Program-made: the position numbers and the translations under genes
Shown here: piece after piece, positions 25,309 through 34,432 of the stretch
Position numbering within the stretch: the first letter of the stretch is position 1
Layout: each line of letters begins with the position of its first letter
Assembly (NCBI RefSeq): GCF_029338375.1
Contig: NZ_CP119805.1
Coordinates: 310,001-374,000 of the forward strand
Direction of reading: 5' to 3'
Source of the DNA: Halorussus lipolyticus
GTDB taxonomy: Archaea > Halobacteriota > Halobacteria > Halobacteriales > Haladaptataceae
DNA: 64,000 bases
The notes under the pieces: model-generated
Databases searched by the model: none
Told to the model about the DNA's origin: nothing
What the model saw: the letters and a program-made list of their open reading frames with translations, nothing else

Positions 25309-25476
25309 ATGACAGAAGACAGAGAAGACGCGACCACCGACGACCACCATGTCATTGCCGCGGCAACCACGGAAAGATACGGGGTCTTCGACGGTTTCGA
25401 GGCCGTCGATATGGGTGAAACGAACGCCGTTGACGACCACGACATCAAAGGTCTCGGGGAAAGAGACAAAGGATAG
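25309..25476 (+). CDS. small acidic protein, 55 residues, unknown function
   Basis: The frame starts ATG ACA GAA GAC and ends TAG. The protein begins MTEDREDATTDDHH and later has TERYGVFDGFEAVDMGETN. It is strongly acidic and lacks cysteine pairs and membrane segments. A clean TATA box lies 25 nt upstream, 48 nt after the aldo/keto reductase stop. It is too short for usual ORF cut-offs. I recognise no family. Confidence 0.55.
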   Translation: MTEDREDATTDDHHVIAAATTERYGVFDGFEAVDMGETNAVDDHDIKGLGERDKG

Positions 25477-25577
25477 CTGGTCGTTCGGCTTCGGACGCTA
25501 ACTCGGCATCTTCCGCTTTCGGTCGCTACATTTCCGCCAAAGCCGGAATTTTATACCCGCCCTGAAAAGGTTGCACC

Positions 25578-26804
25578 GTGAGCGACGACCGAGACGCGCC
25601 GGAATCCTCGCAGAGCGACCAGTCACGCCGCCAAACTGTCGGCCTCGTCGCCGGCGTCTTCGTCCTCTCGACCGCGGCGGGGGCCTACGAAATCGCGCCC
25701 GCCAGCGTCCTGCCACTCGTCAGGGACTCCCTCGGCGTCAGCGGAACGGCGGCGAGTTGGCTCGTGAGCGTGATGTACCTCACCGCGGTCATCGCCAGCG
25801 TCCCGGTCGGGATGGTCCTCGACCGGGTGCGCGTCCGGCGGGCGGTCGCCGTGGCGGCAGGCGCGCTCCTCGTTGCCGGGGCGTGGGGCTGGTTCGCCGC
25901 GACCGCCGGGGCCTACTGGTGGCTGTTCGCATCCCGAATTCTGGGCGGGTTCTCCTACGTCGTGGTCTGGAACGCCGGCGCGAACCTCGTCGGGCAGGCG
26001 GTCGAACCGGACGTGAGAGCCACCGCTGTCGGCGTGTTCACGGCGAGCGCGCCGGTCGGATTCGCGCTGGGGCAGTTCGGGAGTCCGCTCGTGGCCGACT
26101 CGCTTGGGTGGCCCGCCACGCTCCCGACGTTCGCGGCCATCGCAGTGGTCGGCGTAGTCGTGTTCCTCGCCTCGACTCGGGGCCGAGGACTCGCCGTCGA
26201 AACCGACGCGCCGGACCGCTCGGAGGTCCGGGAGTTGTTCGCCAATCGGTCTGCGTGGACCCTCTACGTCCTGTGTTTTCTGGCGTTCTCGCTCTACCTG
26301 TTTCTCAACAGTTGGCTCCCGAGCTATCTGACCAAGCAGTTGGGCGTCTCGCTGGCACTGAGCGGCCTGCTGACCGCCCTGTTTCCCGCGGTCGGGGTGG
26401 TCTCGCGGACCAGCGGCGGACTCCTCTCGGACCGACTGTTCGGCGGCGAGCGCAGGCCGGTGGCTCTGCTGTCGTTCGTCCTCGCCGCGCCCGCCGTGGT
26501 CGGGTTCGTCTTCGTGACGCAGGTCAGCGTGGTCGTCGCGCTCCTGCTGGTCGCCGGGTTCGCGGTCCAACTCGCCATCGGTCTGCTGTACACCTACATC
26601 GTGGAGGTCGTCGCGCCCGCGGTCCGGACCACCGCGGTGTCGATGCTGACCAGCGTGGGCCTTCTTGGGGCCTTCCTCGCGCCCATCGTCGGCGGCGAAA
26701 TCATCGGTCGAGCGGGGTACCGCCCGGCCTTCCTGCTGGCCGGCGGCGTCGCGGTGGCGGGAATCGCGCTGGCGTGGTACGCGCCGGAAGGCAGAGAGCA
26801 ATGA
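25578..26804 (+). CDS. MFS transporter
   Basis: This 408-residue, 12-helix major facilitator starts at GTG (SDDRDAPESSQSDQSRRQTVGLVAGVFVLSTAAGAYEIAPAS). The hallmark loop between helices 2 and 3 reads GMVLDRVRVRR, and its counterpart between helices 8 and 9 reads GGLLSDRLFGGERR. The N-terminal tail is acidic and cytoplasmic. It resembles members annotated as nitrate/nitrite- or cyanate-type and multidrug-type MFS proteins, but the sequence alone does not set a substrate. No neighbouring metabolic gene helps. Confidence 0.85.
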   Translation: MSDDRDAPESSQSDQSRRQTVGLVAGVFVLSTAAGAYEIAPASVLPLVRDSLGVSGTAASWLVSVMYLTAVIASVPVGMVLDRVRVRRAVAVAAGALLVAGAWGWFAATAGAYWWLFASRILGGFSYVVVWNAGANLVGQAVEPDVRATAVGVFTASAPVGFALGQFGSPLVADSLGWPATLPTFAAIAVVGVVVFLASTRGRGLAVETDAPDRSEVRELFANRSAWTLYVLCFLAFSLYLFLNSWLPSYLTKQLGVSLALSGLLTALFPAVGVVSRTSGGLLSDRLFGGERRPVALLSFVLAAPAVVGFVFVTQVSVVVALLLVAGFAVQLAIGLLYTYIVEVVAPAVRTTAVSMLTSVGLLGAFLAPIVGGEIIGRAGYRPAFLLAGGVAVAGIALAWYAPEGREQ

Positions 26805-26947
26805 AGACGTGTTTTAGAGATAACCGTATCTTTCCGAGAGCGGACGCGCTTGACTCACCGCCGAGGACGTGAGCCGGGCGGCAAGCCGGTCGTCGGAAAG
26901 TACTTTGCCCCTGCGAGACGAGTGCTAGACTTAGAGGGTGGGAGATA

Positions 26948-28213
26948 ATGCCAGACAAACCGCACCAGAATTTGGCCATCATCGGCCACGTAGACCACGG
27001 CAAATCGACGCTCGTCGGACGACTGCTGTTCGAGACCGGAAGCGTGCCGGAACACGTCATCGACCAGTACAGGGACGAGGCCGAGGAGAAAGGCAAAGGC
27101 GGCTTTGAGTTCGCTTACGTGATGGACAACCTCGCCGAGGAGCGCGAGCGCGGCGTCACCATCGACATCGCCCATCAGGAGTTCGAGACCGACACCTACT
27201 ACTTCACCATCGTGGACACGCCGGGCCACCGCGACTTCGTGAAGAACATGATTACGGGGGCCAGTCAGGCCGACAACGCGGTCCTCGTGGTGGGCGCTGA
27301 CGACGGTGTTGCACCCCAGACGCAGGAACACGTCTTCCTCGCCAGAACGCTGGGTATCAACGAACTCATCGTGGCGGTCAACAAGATGGATGCGGTCGAG
27401 TACGACGAGACTCGCTACAAGGAGGTCGTCTCGGAGGTCAGGGACCTGCTCGACCAAGTGCAGTTCGACACCGAGGACGCGAGTTTCATCCCAATCTCGG
27501 CGCTCGAAGGCGACAACGTGGTCGAGCGGAGCGACAACATGCCGTGGTACGACGGCAAACTCGTGCTGGAGGCACTCAACAACCTCGAAGAACCCGAACC
27601 GCCGACCGACGCGCCGCTCCGCCTGCCGATTCAGGACGTGTACACGATTTCGGGCATCGGGACCGTGCCGGTCGGGCGCGTCGAAACCGGGGTGTTGAAC
27701 ACCGGCGATTCGGTCTCGTTCCAGCCCTCGGACGTGGGCGGCGAGGTCAAGACAATCGAGATGCACCACGAGGAGGTCCCGCGGGCCGAACCCGGCGACA
27801 ACGTGGGGTTCAACGTCCGCGGCGTGGGCAAGGACGACATCCACCGGGGCGACGTGTGCGGTCCCGCCGACGACCCGCCGAGTGTGGCCGAGACGTTCAC
27901 GGCCCAAATCGTCGTGATGCAACACCCCTCGGTCATCACCGCGGGCTACACGCCGGTCTTCCACGCTCACACCGCCCAAGTCGCCTGCACGCTGGAGTCC
28001 ATCGACCAGAAAATCGACGCCTCGTCGGGAGAAGTCGAGGAGGAGAACCCCGACTTCATCCAGTCGGGCGACGCCGCGGTCATCACGGTCAGACCCCAGA
28101 AGCCCCTGAGCCTCGAACCCTCCTCCGAGATTCCGGAGTTGGGAAGCTTCGCAATTCGGGACATGGGCCAGACCATCGCCGCCGGCCGTGTGCTAGAGGT
28201 CAGCGAACGGTAA
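26948..28213 (+). CDS. tuf: translation elongation factor EF-1 alpha
   Basis: The 421-residue GTPase has G1 GHVDHGKST (residues 13-21), switch I/II region [16 protein letters not shown]3 DTPGH (90-94) and G4 NKMD (145-148), then the two beta-barrel domains ([22 protein letters not shown]). Length and sequence match haloarchaeal EF-1 alpha, which brings aminoacyl-tRNA to the ribosome. Most archaeal copies read DCPGH at G3; this one has DTPGH. In other haloarchaea it usually lies between a homoserine dehydrogenase gene and the ribosomal protein S10 gene; here neither neighbour is present, so it may be a relocated gene or a second copy. Confidence 0.9.
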   Translation: MPDKPHQNLAIIGHVDHGKSTLVGRLLFETGSVPEHVIDQYRDEAEEKGKGGFEFAYVMDNLAEERERGVTIDIAHQEFETDTYYFTIVDTPGHRDFVKNMITGASQADNAVLVVGADDGVAPQTQEHVFLARTLGINELIVAVNKMDAVEYDETRYKEVVSEVRDLLDQVQFDTEDASFIPISALEGDNVVERSDNMPWYDGKLVLEALNNLEEPEPPTDAPLRLPIQDVYTISGIGTVPVGRVETGVLNTGDSVSFQPSDVGGEVKTIEMHHEEVPRAEPGDNVGFNVRGVGKDDIHRGDVCGPADDPPSVAETFTAQIVVMQHPSVITAGYTPVFHAHTAQVACTLESIDQKIDASSGEVEEENPDFIQSGDAAVITVRPQKPLSLEPSSEIPELGSFAIRDMGQTIAAGRVLEVSER

Positions 28214-28329
28214 GCCGACCCAACCGCGACGGACGCCGGGGACAGAGCGCCAGACCCCCAATTCGGGGGAAATCCCCAACTGCGTCAGACATCGTTTGAT
28301 TTTACTACCTGTACGGAAGTGGTTGTAAC

Positions 28330-28518
28330 ATGGGTTTTGGTAGCTACGACGAGTCCGAGCAAAAGGACCAAGACAGCGATTTCGACGAGGAGGACGCCGT
28401 CAACGTACACGCAAACTCTCACGAGGGCGAAGTTTCGTTCGACTCGGAGGCCTCGCAGGACGAACTCCTCGACCAGTTGAACGAAATCAAGAACGGCGGC
28501 GAAGAAGACGAGGAGTAA
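28330..28518 (+). CDS. small acidic haloarchaeal protein (DUF5786-type)
   Basis: This 62-residue, very acidic protein opens MGFGSYDESEQKDQDSDFDEE and ends with a helix, SQDELLDQLNEIKNGGEEDEE. The MGFGSYDESEQ start is a signature of a conserved haloarchaeal family that I recall as DUF5786; function is unknown. A TATA-like TTTTACTAC lies about 30 nt upstream. It stands alone between the EF-1 alpha and glycosylase-like genes. Confidence 0.7.
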   Translation: MGFGSYDESEQKDQDSDFDEEDAVNVHANSHEGEVSFDSEASQDELLDQLNEIKNGGEEDEE

Positions 28519-28573
28519 TTTCCCGTCTGTCGAAACCGGGCCGGTTTTAACTCCTTCTGGCGTATTCTGGCGC

Positions 28574-29245
28574 GTGAAGAACGTCACGGACAGAACCAGC
28601 AACCCCTTCGGAATGTCGCCGCCCTGCCGACACGAGTGCGAGTCCGGAGTTCGCGCCGTCTTCGGCTACGGCGACGCCAACGCCGACTTCCACGTGGTCG
28701 GCGACCATCCGGGCGTCCACGGCGGCCGAGAGACCGGCGTGCCCTTCACCGGGAGCGCGGCGGGCGAGCGCCTGCAACCGGTTTTGAACGAGGTCGGCCT
28801 CCTCGGGGACGCCTACAGCGACGAACCGAGGAGCGCGAACGTCTTCTTCAGCTATCGCCACATGTGCTGTCTGCCCGAGGACCGCGCGCCGACCGACCGG
28901 GAGTACGCCGACTTGGAACCGTTCTTCGACGCGGAACTCCGGGCCATCGCGGCCCACGTCCTCGTGCCGGTCGGCGAGCGCGCGACTCGCTACGTCCTCG
29001 GGACCTACGCCGCCCGCGAGGCCCTCCTCGACGCCGTGGACGGCGACCCGATGGCGGACCTCCACGCCGACCACCTGCCGGGCCGGGGCTTTCTGGTCGT
29101 GCCGGTCCGCGACCCGAGCGACTGGGAGGAGGGCGACGGCGAGCGACTGGCCTCCTCGCTCGCGGACCTGCTGGCGTCGGACTACCGCCAGACCGCCGAC
29201 CTCGGGCGGTTCTTGGCGGAACACGACACTTACGAAGTTCGGTAG
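28574..29245 (+). CDS. uracil-DNA glycosylase superfamily protein
   Basis: The 223-residue protein starts at GTG. VVGDHPGVHGGRETGVPFTGSAAGERLQPVL corresponds to the family 4/5 motif A (GExPGxxExxxGxPFVG), and NVFFSYRHMCCLPEDRAPTDREYADLEPFF to the following strand and cysteine region. Cys18 and Cys22 near the N-terminus and the Cys-Cys pair in HMCC could hold the 4Fe-4S cluster of these enzymes. The DNA-intercalating H/S-P-S motif is not clear: the C-terminal counterpart reads VPVRDPSDW. It may remove uracil or deaminated bases, or be a divergent relative without activity. Confidence 0.7.
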   Translation: MKNVTDRTSNPFGMSPPCRHECESGVRAVFGYGDANADFHVVGDHPGVHGGRETGVPFTGSAAGERLQPVLNEVGLLGDAYSDEPRSANVFFSYRHMCCLPEDRAPTDREYADLEPFFDAELRAIAAHVLVPVGERATRYVLGTYAAREALLDAVDGDPMADLHADHLPGRGFLVVPVRDPSDWEEGDGERLASSLADLLASDYRQTADLGRFLAEHDTYEVR

Positions 29246-29324
29246 CGGGGTCGGCGTGCGACCGGAAAGTACAGGGTCGGAGCGCGACCGGAAGGTACGA
29301 ACGGTCCCGCCCGCTATCACAGGT

Positions 29325-29606
29325 ATGGCCAAGACCGTAGACGACCTGCGGAACGAGATTCGGCAGGCAGTCGGGCGATACGAGCGCGTCGAATCGACCG
29401 GGTTCACCAAGGAAGCCCTCGCCGCGATTTGCGACGCCGTGGGCTACGACATCGACGCGAACCGTCTCCCCGCCAAATCGCAGATGCGGACCGGGATTCT
29501 CCGGAAAATCGGCGAATTGGACGACGACGACCCCGAGGAGACCGGCCGCTCCTTCCGGAAAGCGCAACTCGAATCCATCGCAGAGGCGCTCCGAGACGAG
29601 GAGTAG
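29325..29606 (+). CDS. small hypothetical haloarchaeal protein
   Basis: The 93-residue protein starts at ATG 29325 (MAKTVDDLRNEIRQAVGRYER); the frame is open upstream but has noncoding composition. It is all-helical by appearance: FTKEALAAICDAVGYDIDANRLPAKSQMRTGILRKIG. The regularly spaced helices and basic residues could fit a small DNA- or protein-binding domain. No cysteine or membrane segment is present. Function is unknown. Confidence 0.6.
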   Translation: MAKTVDDLRNEIRQAVGRYERVESTGFTKEALAAICDAVGYDIDANRLPAKSQMRTGILRKIGELDDDDPEETGRSFRKAQLESIAEALRDEE

Positions 29607-29667
29607 CGGGTCGTCCGGGGCGAGTCTCTTTGCTCCTCGGCGTCGAACCTCCTCTGGGGGAACAGCC

Positions 29668-30018
29668 GTGAGCGTCAGACAAATCGAATCAATCGTAGAG
29701 CGACTCCAGCACAGCGCGACGGTCCGGTCGGTGTTCGGCGACCCGATAGAGCGCGGCGACCGAACCGTCGTCCCGGTGGCCCGCGTGGCCTTCGGATTCG
29801 GCGGCGGATACGGAAGCGGCGGCAAAGCGGAGAGCGAACAGACCGGCCAAGGCGGCGGAGGAGGTGGCGGCGCGACTGCCACCCCGGTCGGCGCGCTCGA
29901 AATCACCGACGAGGGCACGCGCTTTGTCCGGTTCGAGGAGCGCCGCCGGTCGCTCGGGGTACTGGTCGTCGGGGTGGTCGCGGGACTGCTACTCGGACGG
30001 CGGTTCGGACGGTCGTAG
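29668..30018 (+). CDS. GerW (YtfJ)-family protein
   Basis: The 116-residue protein starts at GTG. The family pattern is clear: VFGDPIERGDRTVVPVARVAFGFGGGYGSGG, then a Gly-rich stretch (KAESEQTGQGGGGGGGATATPVGALEI) and a C-terminal helix that may anchor it to the membrane (SLGVLVVGVVAGLLLGRRFG). GerW proteins are known from spore formers, where they act in germination, but related proteins occur in non-sporulating bacteria and haloarchaea with unknown roles. The C-terminal membrane helix and arginine tail are distinctive. Confidence 0.8.
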   Translation: MSVRQIESIVERLQHSATVRSVFGDPIERGDRTVVPVARVAFGFGGGYGSGGKAESEQTGQGGGGGGGATATPVGALEITDEGTRFVRFEERRRSLGVLVVGVVAGLLLGRRFGRS

Positions 30019-30393
30019 AACTGTAGATGTGTCTTCGAAGATTGTAATTATTTTCTTAATAATTGAATAGATTGCTATCGGCGGTAGTGACCCGGCTCTG
30101 ACATCGACGGAGGCCGCGACCGGACCGCGAAACTCACCCGTCCCGCTACCGCAGGTCTCGCCCCCGTTACCGCGAACCTCATGTTCCCCTGCGAACCTTC
30201 TGCTTCCCGCTACTGCGAACCTCACGCCGCCCCAACCTCGCGGCCGCCCAAGGCGGCCGCGTCCCTCGCGCGACGACGGCGGACTACGAGAGTCCGCCAG
30301 CGCGCGCCGAGAGGAGGTCCCGAAATCTCTCTAAGAGCGGCCGCCCTCCTCCCGAGAGCTACCTTCATCCCGGTTCCGACCGTAGCGACTGTG
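30019..30393. other. gene-free stretch with hairpins and dispersed element copy C
   Basis: No gene fits. It begins AT-rich (30045-30075), then holds degenerate tandem repeats of CGCTACCGCGAACCTCA type (about 30135-30225) and two strong hairpins: CGCGGCCGCC/GGCGGCCGCG at 30239-30261 with a CAA loop, and GGCGGACT/AGTCCGCC at 30278-30298. The second part is the dispersed-element copy described separately. Confidence 0.6.
30225..30310 (-). repeat. dispersed intergenic element, copy C
   Basis: On the minus strand: GGCGCGCGCTGGCGG (30294-30308), a hairpin GGCGGACT/AGTCCGCC (30278-30298), CGCGCGAGGGAC (30261-30272), an extra hairpin (30239-30261) and CGAGGTTGGGG (30230-30240). The order of blocks matches copies A, B and D, while the hairpin stems differ in sequence. 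Confidence 0.55.
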
Positions 30394-31269
30394 ATGGCCA
30401 CCGTCAGAACGAACGACATCCGGACCTACTACGAGGAGGACGGCACCGGCCCGCCGGTCGTGTTCGTCCACGGCGCAATCCTCGACCACTCCCAGTGGTA
30501 TCCCCAGACAGCGGCCCTGAGCGACGAGTACCGGACCGTCGCCTACGACGTGCGGGGTCACGGCCGGACCGGCGGGTCGGCGCGCAGGCGGTACTCCGTG
30601 GACCTCCTCGCGTCGGACCTCGACGCGCTCGTCAGGGCCTTGGACCTCGAAAAGCCGGTCGTCTGCGGCCTCTCGACCGGTGGGTGCATCGCGCAAGTCT
30701 ACGCCGCGGCCTACCCCGAAGAGTTGTCGGGACTGGTCCTCGCCGACACGTTCGGCACCGAACTCCTCGACTGGCGCGAGTGGCTTCAGCGGTCGGTCCT
30801 ACTTCAGGCCGCCATCCCGCCGGTCAGACTCCTCGGCTACCCGCGCGTCGAGAAAGCGATGGTCTGGCTTCAGGAGCAGGTGCAGGGCGAGGCCGTCAGC
30901 GGCGACTACGAGGCCATAGAGCGACTGCGCGACGAGGGACCCGAGATGGAGACCGACGAGTTCGTCAAGGTGATTCGCGCCCTCGTGGCCTTCAGCGAGG
31001 CGGAAATCGACTACTCCGCCATCGCCGCCCCGACGCTCGTGCTGTACGGCGAACACGAACCCGGATTCGTTCGGCGTCACGCACCGAGATTGGGCGCTCG
31101 AATCCCGAACGCAACCGTTCGGGAGGTTCCGGATGCCGGCCACGCCTCGAATCTCGACAATCCGGCGTTCTTCACCGCGGCGCTCCGGGGCTTCCTCGCA
31201 GAGTGGGCATCCCGCGGCGAAACGTCCGACGGTGAGGAGACCCGCAGCGAAGAGACCAATACCGACTAG
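30394..31269 (+). CDS. alpha/beta-fold hydrolase
   Basis: About 291 residues from ATG 30394. VVFVHGAILDHSQWYPQTAAL contains the oxyanion HG motif; the nucleophile elbow CGLSTGGCIAQV gives Ser in GxSxG; the catalytic His lies in DAGHASNLDNPAFF; the acid is probably in LYGEHEPGFV. A cap domain of helices covers about residues 130-215. The fold covers esterases, lipases, lactonases and haloperoxidases, and nothing here selects one. The C-terminal tail is acidic (GETSDGEETRSEETNTD). It ends tail-to-tail with a small membrane-protein gene, overlapping by 4 bp. Confidence 0.85.
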   Translation: MATVRTNDIRTYYEEDGTGPPVVFVHGAILDHSQWYPQTAALSDEYRTVAYDVRGHGRTGGSARRRYSVDLLASDLDALVRALDLEKPVVCGLSTGGCIAQVYAAAYPEELSGLVLADTFGTELLDWREWLQRSVLLQAAIPPVRLLGYPRVEKAMVWLQEQVQGEAVSGDYEAIERLRDEGPEMETDEFVKVIRALVAFSEAEIDYSAIAAPTLVLYGEHEPGFVRRHAPRLGARIPNATVREVPDAGHASNLDNPAFFTAALRGFLAEWASRGETSDGEETRSEETNTD

Positions 31270-31439
31270 TCAGCGTAGGTCCGCCCGCCGGGGACGATTG
31301 CGTCGAAGAATCCCCGGAAGATTCCCACCGCGAGGTCGAGGAGCAACGGAACGAGCGGGACGACGACGATGAGCGCGACGAACGCACCGGCGACGATTGC
31401 GGCGACTTCGAGCGCGGTCGTTGGCTTCGGAAGGGCCAT
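31266..31439 (-). CDS. small membrane protein, 57 residues
   Basis: The frame ATG at 31439 to TAG at 31266-31268 encodes MALPKPTTALEVAAIVAGAF followed by VALIVVVPLVPLLLDL, a strong membrane helix, and an amphipathic GIFRGFFDAIVPGGRTYAD tail. The hydrophobic-then-amphipathic design and absence of a better frame support it. It is too short for usual ORF cut-offs. It overlaps the hydrolase stop by 4 bp and is divergent from the DUF892 gene at 31554. Confidence 0.6.
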   Translation of the reverse strand: MALPKPTTALEVAAIVAGAFVALIVVVPLVPLLLDLAVGIFRGFFDAIVPGGRTYAD

Positions 31440-31553
31440 AGCGTCGCTAACGGCCCCGGTGGTAAAAACAGTAGCGCGACACGTTCGAGAAAGACGAAAC
31501 GAATCTCGGCGGGCAACAACCCCTAAGGACGTGTGCGGACTACTACGTTGGGA

Positions 31554-32075
31554 ATGACGCTCGATGCATCCGGCGACCTCGACTCGCCAGACGACCTGTT
31601 CGAGTACAAGCTAAGGGGAATCTACTACGGGGAGCGACAACTGGCCGACCTGTTGGACGAACTTCAGACCAGCGCGACCGACTCGGACCTCGTGGACGAC
31701 TTCGCCAGCCACCGCGACGAGACCCGAGAACACGTCGCACGCCTCGAACGCGCCTTCGACGTGCTGGGCCTCGAACCCCACGAGCGGACCGTCCCGACCT
31801 TCGACGCGCTCGCCGAGGAGAAGCGCGCCGCAGACACCGACGCCATCAACAACGCGGTCCAGAACTCCCTCTACAACCACGTCGGTCGGAAGGCCGAGCG
31901 CCTCGAAATCACGGAGTACGAGGGCCTGTTGGAACTCGCCGACGCTATCGACGTGGACGGCGAAGCCGTGCGCCTCTTGGAACAGAACCGAGACGAGGAC
32001 GAGGAGGCCCTCGACGACCTCGAATCGGTCTCGGAGGGCGGCGAGTTCCAGTCGTTCACGGACAGACTGTTTTAA
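31554..32075 (+). CDS. DUF892 (YciE/YciF) ferritin-like protein
   Basis: About 173 residues. The N-terminus LDSPDDLFEYKLRGIYYGERQLADLLDEL is the family signature, followed by a four-helix bundle (FASHRDETREHVARLERAFDVLGLEP). Glu and His residues in YYGERQL, HRDETREH and AERLEITEYEGLLELAD could form a ferritin-like di-iron site. YciE/YciF proteins are linked to stress and osmotic response. I chose ATG 31554 because it gives the usual start. It lies alone. Confidence 0.85.
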   Translation: MTLDASGDLDSPDDLFEYKLRGIYYGERQLADLLDELQTSATDSDLVDDFASHRDETREHVARLERAFDVLGLEPHERTVPTFDALAEEKRAADTDAINNAVQNSLYNHVGRKAERLEITEYEGLLELADAIDVDGEAVRLLEQNRDEDEEALDDLESVSEGGEFQSFTDRLF

Positions 32076-32093
32076 AATCGGATTCGGCCCGCC

Positions 32094-32345
32094 CTACTCG
32101 TCGCCGAACTCGGACCCACAGTTGCCGCAGGCCATGCTCGCGGAGGGAAGCGAGCGTTGGGGCGTGACCAGTCCGCACTCGTCGCAGATGCCGAACAGGC
32201 GTTTCTCGGGGTCGATGCCGCTGACGAACTCCATCCGCACCCACGCCTCGGAGTCGCGCTCGTCGTAAATCTCGACGCCGCCGTCGGTTCGCTTCCAGTT
32301 TATCGGGTCGGCGTTTTGCTCCCGTCGCTCCAGTCGTTCGCTCAT
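32094..32345 (-). CDS. small zinc-ribbon protein
   Basis: This 83-residue acidic protein has a C-terminal zinc ribbon: GICDECGLVTPQRS and MACGNCGSEFGDE supply two CxxC knuckles. The N-terminal half (INWKRTDGGVEIYDERDSEAWVRMEF) forms a small sheet. Haloarchaeal zinc-ribbon proteins of this type are common and uncharacterised. It lies tail-to-tail with the DUF892 gene, 18 nt apart. Confidence 0.7.
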   Translation of the reverse strand: MSERLERREQNADPINWKRTDGGVEIYDERDSEAWVRMEFVSGIDPEKRLFGICDECGLVTPQRSLPSASMACGNCGSEFGDE

Positions 32346-32490
32346 CGCGTGGTCGAAGGGCGAGCAGTAACTATCATAAAAGTTCCGTAATAATTTTTAC
32401 TACAGGTCCAGTAAAACTCCGGACAGCGCGGAAGCGCGGAGCGAGCGCCGAGAGAGAAAACGACTTATCTGGCAGGGGCGGAGTACGACC

Positions 32491-33501
32491 GTGAAACGGA
32501 TTCAACTCGGGAACACTGTCTTCGAGGGCGAGAACGACGTGTACCTGTTCGGTGCGGACGCCGATACGAAATCGACTGCAATCGTGGACACCGGCGTCGC
32601 CACCGACGAGGGCCGAGACCAACTCCGCGAGGGCCTCGCGGAGTACGGCGTCGAGTTCGCCGACGTGGATGCCATCTTCCTCACGCACTGGCACCACGAC
32701 CACACCGGCCTCGCCGGGGAGATTCAGGCCGAGAGCGGTGCAACGGTCTACGTCCACGAGGACGACGCCGAGATGGTCGCGGGCGACGGCGCGAACCACA
32801 AGGCCGAAATCGAACGGCGCGACCTGTTCGAGCGGTGGGGCGTGCCCGACGAGAAGGCCGAGGAACTGCTGGACTTTCTGGGCGTCCACGACGAGATTCA
32901 GGGCGACTCGCCGACCGTCGAGACGTTCGCCGACGGCGACCGCTTCGAGGTCGGCGGCGTCGAGTTGGAAGTCGTCCACCTGCCGGGCCACGCTGGTGGC
33001 CTCTCCGGGTTCGCTTTCGACGGCGAGGAGGGCCGGGAACTCCTCGCGGGCGACGCGCTCCTGCCGCGCTACACGCCGAACGTCGGCGGCGCGGACCCCC
33101 GCGTCGAGGACCCCCTCGGGACCTACCTCTCGTCGCTCGACCGCATCATTCGAAATGATTTCGCCCGCGCGTGGCCCGGCCACCGCGACCCCATCGAGGA
33201 CCCGACGGCCCGAGCGCGCGAAATCGCTGACCACCACCGCGAGCGGACCGAGCGCGTGCTGGGCGTCCTCGAAGAACGCGGGAGCGCCGATGCGTGGACC
33301 GTCAGCGCCGACCTGTTCGGCGAACTGGCGGCCATCCACATCATGCACGGCCCCGGCGAGGCGTGGGCGCACTTGGACCACCTCAAACGCGAGGACGTCG
33401 TGACCGAGACCGACGGCGAGTACGAACTGGTCGAGAGCGACCCCGACATCGACGCTATGTTCGAGAACGCGACGGAGAGCGCCGAAACCAAACAATCCTA
33501 G
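32491..33501 (+). CDS. metallo-beta-lactamase-fold hydrolase (LACTB2-like)
   Basis: The 336-residue protein starts at GTG. The metal motif is TLTHWHHDHTG-like (FLTHWHHDHTGLAG, HxHxDH), with later ligands in HLPGHAGG, GDALLPRY and WPGHRDP. After the hydrolase domain, residues 245-325 form a winged-helix tail (AWTVSADLFGELAAIHIMHGPGEAWAHLDHLKREDVVTETDGEY), as in LACTB2/endoribonuclease-like proteins. It could hydrolyse thioesters, lactones or nucleic acids. It is a single gene with a clear short spacer on both sides. Confidence 0.85.
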   Translation: MKRIQLGNTVFEGENDVYLFGADADTKSTAIVDTGVATDEGRDQLREGLAEYGVEFADVDAIFLTHWHHDHTGLAGEIQAESGATVYVHEDDAEMVAGDGANHKAEIERRDLFERWGVPDEKAEELLDFLGVHDEIQGDSPTVETFADGDRFEVGGVELEVVHLPGHAGGLSGFAFDGEEGRELLAGDALLPRYTPNVGGADPRVEDPLGTYLSSLDRIIRNDFARAWPGHRDPIEDPTARAREIADHHRERTERVLGVLEERGSADAWTVSADLFGELAAIHIMHGPGEAWAHLDHLKREDVVTETDGEYELVESDPDIDAMFENATESAETKQS

Positions 33502-33596
33502 CTATTTGTTTCGGGAGCATTTTTGTGTTTCTAGCTACGTAAGAGATGGGTCGGCGGCCTCGGGACTGATTAGTCGCCCCGCCGTACCCCGAAAGC

Positions 33597-34313
33597 ATGA
33601 CCACCGTCACAGTCTGGAACGAGTACCGCGTCGAGAAGGAGGACGACGAGGCCCGCGAGGTTTACCCCGAAGGCATCCACGGGGCCATCGCGGACTTCCT
33701 CGAAGACGAGGAGTTCGACGTGCAGACGGCAACCATCGACGACCCGGAACACGGCCTAACCGAGGAGACACTGAACGAGACGGACGTGCTGACGTGGTGG
33801 GGTCACGAGGCCCACGAGGAAGTCGCGGACGAGGTGGTCGAGCGAGTTCGCCAGCAGGTGCTGTCCGGGATGGGCCTCGTGGTCCTCCATTCGGGGCACT
33901 TCTCGAAGATTTTCAAGCGCCTGATGGGGACGACCTGCGACCTGAAGTGGCGAAACGAGGCCGAGAGAGAGCGAATTTGGACGGTCGAACCCGGCCACCC
34001 AATCGCGGAGGGCGTTCCGGAGTCAATCGAGGTCCCCGAGGCCGAGATGTACGGCGAGCGATTCGACGTGCCAGCGCCCGACACCCTCGTCTTCACCAGT
34101 TGGTTCGAGGGCGGCGAGGTGTTCCGAAGCGGGTGTTGCTACCGCCGGGGTGCGGGCCGAATCTTCTACTTTCGGCCGGGCCACGAGACCTATCCGATTT
34201 ATCACCAGTCCGAGATTCAGCAGGTCGTCACGAACGCGGTCGAATGGGCAGAAAATGTAAATTCCACGTCACCCTCCTTCGGAAACGTCCCCGAACCGCC
34301 CGAGGAGGGTTAG
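33597..34313 (+). CDS. ThuA-like protein (trehalose utilization family)
   Basis: The 238-residue protein matches Thu[33 protein letters not shown], then [41 protein letters not shown] and [32 protein letters not shown]. The family has a class I glutamine amidotransferase-like fold and its role is linked to trehalose or related sugar metabolism in Rhizobium. Here no sugar genes surround it, so only the fold is inferred. Confidence 0.85.
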   Translation: MTTVTVWNEYRVEKEDDEAREVYPEGIHGAIADFLEDEEFDVQTATIDDPEHGLTEETLNETDVLTWWGHEAHEEVADEVVERVRQQVLSGMGLVVLHSGHFSKIFKRLMGTTCDLKWRNEAERERIWTVEPGHPIAEGVPESIEVPEAEMYGERFDVPAPDTLVFTSWFEGGEVFRSGCCYRRGAGRIFYFRPGHETYPIYHQSEIQQVVTNAVEWAENVNSTSPSFGNVPEPPEEG

Positions 34314-34397
34314 CGGCCGGTTTTCGGGCGCGTCATCATCGCTGATACCGAACATCAATTTTGATATTGGCAGGAATAAAGTTAAAAGAAGGAAACC

Positions 34398-34407
34398 CTT
34401 TATTAGG
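34398..34407 (+). promoter_or_regulatory. TATA box of the hybrid histidine kinase gene
   Basis: CTTTATTAGG lies 26-35 nt upstream of the ATG at 34433, in an otherwise AT-rich spacer (34355-34407). Confidence 0.5.
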
Positions 34408-34432
34408 AAGCCGCGAAACCGGCAAAACGTAG

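Noticed and set aside
24151..25440. 429-codon antisense frame over the aldo/keto reductase gene
   Set aside because: The sense strand encodes a full catalytic tetrad; the antisense frame shows no domain.
30181..30393. N-terminal extension of the alpha/beta hydrolase
   Set aside because: The extension reads through hairpins and the dispersed-element copy; ATG 30394 gives a normal hydrolase start.
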